DNA of 64,000 nucleotides from a virus. The stretch spans positions 24,898 through 88,897 of IMG/VR virus record IMGVR_UViG_3300020177_001482. One strand, 5' to 3'. Below the pieces are notes generated by a model. It worked only from the letters and a program-made list of their open reading frames with translations, was not told the origin of the DNA and searched no databases. This document shows positions 61,301 through 64,000 of this stretch, in pieces. Made by a program: the position numbers and the translations under genes. The number at the start of each line of letters is the position of its first letter. Within the stretch, counting starts at the first letter, position 1.

Positions 61301-63999
61301 GTCACTCCCGTTGCTAGATTTGTTTCTGTCTCCAAGTGATATCTTGCTGTTGCCAGTGTTTTCCTTAAACCCGTTTCTGTGTAGATTTGATTTCCAGCGA
61401 CGTTGGTTGTCAGCCTCGATGGATCAAAGAGGTTAGAGAAGAATTTTGCCGGTTTAGTCAACGCCAGAGTTTTCATCACCGTAAACGGGTAAGCACTCGA
61501 CCTCCTCCATGACGTCTCCGCTGGTGCTTGATCTCCAAACTTCCAGGCGTTCTGTCTTCCCGGTATGTCAAAGTCGTCAACAAGTCCCGCCGCCAATGGA
61601 TCCAGTAGGTTACCCGATGCGTCAACAGGTAGGTAGTCCCTGATCGAAGGCTTGCCGTATCTGCCAGGTTCCGTTGCTATCGCATTCCAAAGCACATCGT
61701 TGCCAGATGTGTATGGTGCGGTGCCGTAAGTGTCATCCCACTCTGTGGGCTTCTCCGAATGGCCCAGCATCTCCCATGGTCTCACATGTGGAGCGTCCGT
61801 GTCATAGAAATATTTGTAAATGCCCCTCCAGTGTCCTGGCAGGTTCTCGCCTATCAATCTACCTTTCGATTTAGCATAGTTGTACGTGAAAGGTGATCCT
61901 TCTGAGAACGACGTGTTGTTGATGTACTGGACGTTGTTACGACCCGCCCACTGATAGAAATCCGGTCCCATCACGCTATCCACTTCTTGTAAGTTGTATT
62001 CTGTTGACGTGAAAGCACTTGGTGACACATCATGTATATCAATCAAAGACGCATCATAGTCGACTTTTATGTTGTTGTATATCCTTTTCTCAAGTTCCAG
62101 TATTAATTCATCTCGCTCGTCACCGTATGCCTTGATTATCGATCCATCGTGCTTCCTTATCACTGCGGTATCAGTCAAATAGGTTGTGTCTGTGAACGCC
62201 TCAGGAATGAACTTGGGATACATTCCCAGTTTGGTGGGTGACGGTGGCATGTAACTGCCTGTGGTGTCAGCGTAGTCCTTGATCTCGATCTTGTCGCCCT
62301 CTGCTAGAGTTTTAGTAATGTTGACGCTGTCGTCTGTGGTGCTGAAAGTGTAATCTATGCCCAACAATAACTGCACACCATTAAGGTACACGTAGACCGC
62401 CCTGTTGCTCAAAGAGGTAATGTCGTGTTGTGAGTCCAATGCATAGTCTGTCTGTGATGAACCCATCACTGTGTATGATCTAGTCGATACGTTTTCTCCC
62501 CAACCCACCATGTCCTCGTAGAAGAACGGGAAGGTGTTGTTCCTGCCTGGTGTGATGGCTGTGATTATCTCATCAACCCTGTCCGCGGCCACTCCCTCGT
62601 ATGCTGTGCCTGTTGCGTGTGTGAGAAATGCATTGTACCATTTCTCATACTCCTGGTTCACATAATCTGTTGCTGTGAAGAAGTTGCTTTCCTGGTCTAT
62701 GGCGCCAAAAATAGCAGGAAGCAATGGTGCCTCGTGCTGGTGTATGCTACCACCTTTCAACCTCGCATCTGGTTTGTCCCTCAGGTTTGACACACCAGGT
62801 ATAGCACCAGTGACATCCTGATTCTTTTCAAAGATGTCTTTGACATGGTTCAAGATCTGGCCAAACGTGAATGTGCCCAACTGCTGGTTGAGACTGTTTG
62901 TCGCAAGGTTTTCTGGTATCTCGTAGATGCCTTTGTCAGCCACCTTGTCGGCACTGCTGTATGCGGCTATCCTGATCTGATCATTTACTTCCAGTGATTT
63001 GTTGAATTTTACGTATTTGTTTTTTGTTCCTGTCTCTATTGTGTAATCTGTTGTAAGTGTCTTCCTTGAACCGTTGACAGACACTGATACTTCAAGATCA
63101 GTTAGGTCCGCCGAATCCTTGTAGAAGTCGATCGGGAACAACTGCTTCTCGGTTGCGTCGACTATGAATGTACGTATCACACGTTGTTTACTTTCCGCGG
63201 TCCTTTTTATCCAAGCACTACGTGAATTGTGTGTTGACCTACCTGTGGTGTAGTGTAGGTGTCCCTCGGCCAAGTTCTTCGTTATCGTCGAAGTTCCACT
63301 CTTGTAAGTGAACGTACCTGATGTGTGGTCCGAATCAAACACTATATCTCCCACGTTGTTGATGGTGTTGTACTTGACTTTGATTCCCAGTACAGTATCA
63401 GTGGTCGCTGTGTCTGACGTGGCAAAGGCAAAAACCTTTGCTCCCGCGAAAGTCGAGTTTGGATATGTTGTGGCATCGTCGAAAGGTGTGTGATCGTTGT
63501 CAAACATTGAGAACAACGGTTGTTGGTTCACTCCTGTCTTCTCCTGTGCTTGTATGAATGACTCTGTGGTGCTGTCATAACGGAAAGTCTTTCCTTGGTT
63601 CGTTGTCCCGAACTCTATGAATATCGAATCATTGTCAGTTGGTGTGGCATCCGATGCCTCTGTCAAGTTTATGACCTGTGTTGAGTCTCCCGCTGTTACA
63701 AAGTTAACATCATAGATCTTGTTCTTTACCAAAGGATCAGTGTCTGCCGCAAACACCACCCTCATTCCGTCCGCTAATGCAAGTCCATCCACAATGTAAC
63801 CAGTCTGTTTGACCACTGAGCTGAATGCGTCCGTTGTCACTGTGTCATAGAGCGTCACAGATTTTTTGGCCACTGTGCCGTGGTTGTAAAGTGCCAATCC
63901 AGAATCAAATTCTATTATGGGCCTCTTGGCCCTGTCGTCTTCGTTCAGTGTTGGTGTGAAACCACCGATCCTCGCTGTCTCCTCTATTATGGATCTATG
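52360..63999 (-). CDS. Giant virion protein with FG-GAP-like propeller, 5' partial
   Basis: The frame is open through the right edge; the apparent TTG start at 63897 is internal, because 34 further codons upstream are in frame without a stop. At least 3,879 residues are encoded. About 58960-57600 encodes an FG-GAP-like beta-propeller with repeating blades (FGHRI...VVVSAPG, FGESIAMSKDG...LIIGAPG, FGRGVCVIDNS...VFVGAPK). WLANTDYRIGDSVEYQGKFY (near 60240) and WVASTSYAYNDLIRYNNELY (near 54990) resemble carbohydrate-binding modules. The C-terminal third repeats DGSTTTF-like, VNG-containing adhesin modules. It is likely a long tail-fibre or baseplate protein. The DGST repeats are a useful landmark. 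Confidence 0.8.
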   Translation of the reverse strand, partial: HRSIIEETARIGGFTPTLNEDDRAKRPIIEFDSGLALYNHGTVAKKSVTLYDTVTTDAFSSVVKQTGYIVDGLALADGMRVVFAADTDPLVKNKIYDVNFVTAGDSTQVINLTEASDATPTDNDSIFIEFGTTNQGKTFRYDSTTESFIQAQEKTGVNQQPLFSMFDNDHTPFDDATTYPNSTFAGAKVFAFATSDTATTDTVLGIKVKYNTINNVGDIVFDSDHTSGTFTYKSGTSTITKNLAEGHLHYTTGRSTHNSRSAWIKRTAESKQRVIRTFIVDATEKQLFPIDFYKDSADLTDLEVSVSVNGSRKTLTTDYTIETGTKNKYVKFNKSLEVNDQIRIAAYSSADKVADKGIYEIPENLATNSLNQQLGTFTFGQILNHVKDIFEKNQDVTGAIPGVSNLRDKPDARLKGGSIHQHEAPLLPAIFGAIDQESNFFTATDYVNQEYEKWYNAFLTHATGTAYEGVAADRVDEIITAITPGRNNTFPFFYEDMVGWGENVSTRSYTVMGSSQTDYALDSQHDITSLSNRAVYVYLNGVQLLLGIDYTFSTTDDSVNITKTLAEGDKIEIKDYADTTGSYMPPSPTKLGMYPKFIPEAFTDTTYLTDTAVIRKHDGSIIKAYGDERDELILELEKRIYNNIKVDYDASLIDIHDVSPSAFTSTEYNLQEVDSVMGPDFYQWAGRNNVQYINNTSFSEGSPFTYNYAKSKGRLIGENLPGHWRGIYKYFYDTDAPHVRPWEMLGHSEKPTEWDDTYGTAPYTSGNDVLWNAIATEPGRYGKPSIRDYLPVDASGNLLDPLAAGLVDDFDIPGRQNAWKFGDQAPAETSWRRSSAYPFTVMKTLALTKPAKFFSNLFDPSRLTTNVAGNQIYTETGLRKTLATARYHLETETNLATGVTTRYQTAGYQPFVVNYLISRNLDTKTFYYDKMKNLSVQLAYKLGGFTDKDNIKILTDSVSPGSKSGSKFIPDENYKILFRTSNPVESFQYSGVLIEKNTDISQDGSTILGGYKVLGYSTTKPYFNFNYPVKTTTATAVSVEGSMVVEQYTAYQETTQTIPYGHVFDTIQDVADFLFGYGQWLESQGFRFNKFSNELKETLNWSNAVREFLFWTTQEWSPGSAITVSPAADGFELDTNNSIVGKLRNLAGDYSLLDSGGRKIDISGISTKRIGKTFELGIKSDTVGLYNIALNTVQKEHVLLLDNSTVFSDIIYDTFTGFRQQRLKLVGWKTAGWNGDYYAPGFVFDAAQVTYWLANTDYRIGDSVEYQGKFYVAKTNHNSGATFEKTNWTLKDEKPAPQLIPNFEYKIAQFNDFYELETNNFDESQQQLAQRLTGYQSRDYLENLFVNDVSQYKFYQGYIREKGTQNAIDKILKAKYEGEDITLDLYPEWMIRTGNFGNTDSIENIQITLKDDEITADPQSIELLDISSDTVEYARSDAIVKDNFYYKPVEYTASTTFKRLDYTKEGVSRDTAQVFKTAGYPQLQQVQHTAFNIDEILNLDINAITTNDLIWIANKSNRDWDVLRITSAGIKIATLNLINDATQLEITFTDSHNLSAGTTTTQADYFGISNSEESTLNGVYQVSATPDHKTVIIDYDGNVGFIPALEDGSTADSYGNIYKFVSVRLASMDNVNDLLEYDQYTDKNDAIEQPGDKVFADADSSGLWRVYEKQDPYTTGLVLSPDASTAEQEFGHRIVARNDGRTVVVSAPGKGQGEVHFQFRSSAEPGTTLQTQSTATMTDNDDNTSRLGESLSMSTDENFVVAGAPYANAVGADGSTRFIDSGLIKIYIWDPSTFKYGILDTVRAPTDGSTLNEDANFGWSHKISEPGTTSTRTTADKYLFVSAPGHDNDRGRVYMYTWGVGADGSTYDTWTQDYTIESPAGGSGQRFGHRIQVNDNGDILAVSSLAPGNAGKVEIFIKTSQSNDGSTQNSFTLAQTITGVASDGSSINTAFGESIAMSKDGTTLIIGAPGVDGTAHPDAGAIYYYKWNADDSTNTYTLQQTISAPSSSTNMKFGTSLDINNAGTRLIIGAENFASSREMKFDAGETTFDLQDTTIVDSNTGSGGAFTATMYNTKFVVDDRLMADNVTADDDFGRGVCVIDNSVFVGAPKDDGNTTSDGSTKVVNDGTVACYDLTVNGQYAWKNLVSETPLMDTDKLGKVFEFNKKTKQIRDYYDLYDPIKGRILGIADREINIKTAWDPATYNVGDKANIKTPWADTHIGEVWWDLSTVKWLWYEQDTQEYKHNHWGQTFPGSSIDVYEWVESRLLPSEWNTRAEGIGSTISGTALYGDDSNYTVVQKYDSRLDSFVNFYYYWVKGKTTLPANRLDGDKHIHQHRKNTVAFVANLIANPRAFDYKYYSITDTNKLLLNNISNLTNDDVVLNVDIRTNTFEGDSHSVWKLVREGDADYRPGQQIETRWWDSLIGKNSAGDIVPDLNLPLNERYGNNIRPRQSWYVDRYDALKEIIDYANSVLKKNQLVGQVNLTNLDSQDPEPTAQSGEWDASVDTYAELTYVNTTDISGTTNYLVKADETANNYWAIYTWDGTEWSRTKIQTYNTSAYWRYTDWYKTDGDMVHDENTKIDKQVTYQYELDTLDLAIGKHVNVTSADTGGWKLFMRTADGWENVGTENGTIRLSTRLYDYSQDASGFAGQDNFDDNFFDQEPSTETRKVLTALRDDLFINDLAGEYNTLFFTGLRKVLSEQTYVDWMFKTSFINAKNSVRQLDQRKTYTTGTDSWIESYINEVKPFHTKLREYKLGYDKTETQDGIFSDFDNPTFYDATTGKIRSLNVDSDTAKLTEYPYQMWYDYHKKYVQSITVTAGGSGYEVAPTVTIVGGTTGSTGPFQIQATSSSGATSGQFGYYYPLFTSEKQAEIYDTQNSGSGTTKTYTFDGYTDTFYGPTASVRESESDKSGTFKMYVTPATTAATATAIIQGGAVTKINVTGIGANYTATPTVIISGGKIDGTTPTDTAKAYANLNNDLVRDFDTTIKFDRVSSTSRVVDWVASTSYAYNDLIRYNNELYKVTNAFTSSTDFDDNIGSVYKVYGNETGLTAADRTKGFYTPGSGMPGNELDQVMTGVDYGGTMVTGLIFSQEAGWDKSGWYDFPWDNYGGSRVKAFRADGSTTAYTFDTAPASTDVYQVYLTQDDSTRKKLSDVIRGDGSTATFTISETPEANALVEFIPFDDDGVLTPTDDRTLDSIIKGGLFTSALGHAPSDIVLEGDDFVSPDTSYAPEEVIPGQLFDTLDIKVYTSPESGVPFISEMNHRGNGSTTTFSIGDYPGTLGSVTVSVNGSVKKSTTDYSVNVANKTITFTSAPANNSVISTRVFAISGENYRVLNTFTGDGSTTTFLTSTRGEFNLDSTSSDMYVTIDGVPTTAYTTTTAANTITVIFDSAPAASSYIQIAGFNKSATSTRSYASVRNQTITYDGSTNRHTLTYPPGAIGPFSGLTTVEVNGRVLRGPDNTYYVGDGSTYTYGVVSGLEDDSTVDPAKTITTASQVQVFVNGTKKDLNTDYTVDIGNQNIEFVTASVPTSTDVICISTLVDNQYYNEGTDIILVPSAITSPYSLTASDVLSVTTFNNALGMKQRREVLEGRPSGVFKLRFDTLNAGYTYVWLNGEQLVQGSDYLVSGNTITVYGKTITSSDRLDVMYFAIESATGATGFRIFKDMMNRTFYKRISKTGTTKLTVDMTAGTQTITVEDASVLPTPNASANLPGVIFIDKERIEYFTKSGNTLGQLRRGTLGTGIKEHGSGTEVVDASGTQTIPYADTVYTNTFTGDGSTATFALSQAPSSASELDIFIGGQRLLLTSEDGSTINYSVDGSTTAVTLSTAPASGTQIKILHKKGQVWYTALDGNPADGKGLQASSTQQAKFIANEPTNAPE

Positions 64000-64000
64000 G

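Noticed and set aside
1-64000. tRNA genes, insertion sequences, CRISPR arrays, attachment sites
   Set aside because: No cloverleaf, transposase, repeat-spacer array or direct-repeat att pair could be recognised by reading. A tRNAscan and repeat search would be decisive.

Overview
The window is part of the genome of a large, tailed, T4-like (myovirus-type) phage, most likely marine. The grounds are a family B DNA polymerase of the gp43 type next to a sliding-clamp-like protein, near-continuous packing of overlapping genes, no tRNA or rRNA genes, and a block of T4-like structural and fibre genes. No photosystem genes are present, so a cyanobacterial host is not indicated, and the host cannot be named from the sequence.

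Layout. From 1 to 27.2 kb all genes lie on the + strand. They cover replication (polymerase, clamp, 5'-3' exonuclease), a nucleotide and 7-deazaguanine block (TGT/DpdA-like transglycosylase, QueD-like protein, FolE, GMP reductase, phosphoribosyltransferase, YhhQ-type transporter, QueE), two oxidative-stress enzymes (rubrerythrin, peroxiredoxin), a glycosyltransferase with GalE, a MoxR ATPase with a VWA/metallopeptidase-like partner, and two AT-rich inserts (about 16.4-17.75 kb and 25.5-26.2 kb). At 27.15 kb the coding strand switches, with a 35-bp tail-to-tail overlap.

From 27.1 to 43.1 kb the - strand carries an unusual biosynthetic island. It holds four glycosyltransferase-like proteins, a DegT aminotransferase, a NodU-type carbamoyltransferase, a GNAT acetyltransferase, two SGNH-like proteins and five paralogous radical SAM proteins whose SPASM-like cysteine region lies before, not after, the radical SAM core. 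From 43.2 to 64 kb the - strand carries a putative 2OG-Fe(II) oxygenase and then virion genes: tandem fibre paralogues, a glycine-rich fibre, small proteins, and a giant protein of more than 3,850 residues with an FG-GAP-like propeller that runs off the right edge.

Working model. The left half takes over replication and probably places a 7-deazaguanine base in the phage DNA. The right half builds and modifies glycans, presumably on the fibres or the host envelope, and builds the adhesive structures. Two promoter types were found. Four sigma70-like promoters have exactly 6 bases between the -10 box and the ATG, and six late-type TAAATA boxes have 5 to 7 bases to the ATG. Both patterns predict leaderless mRNAs.
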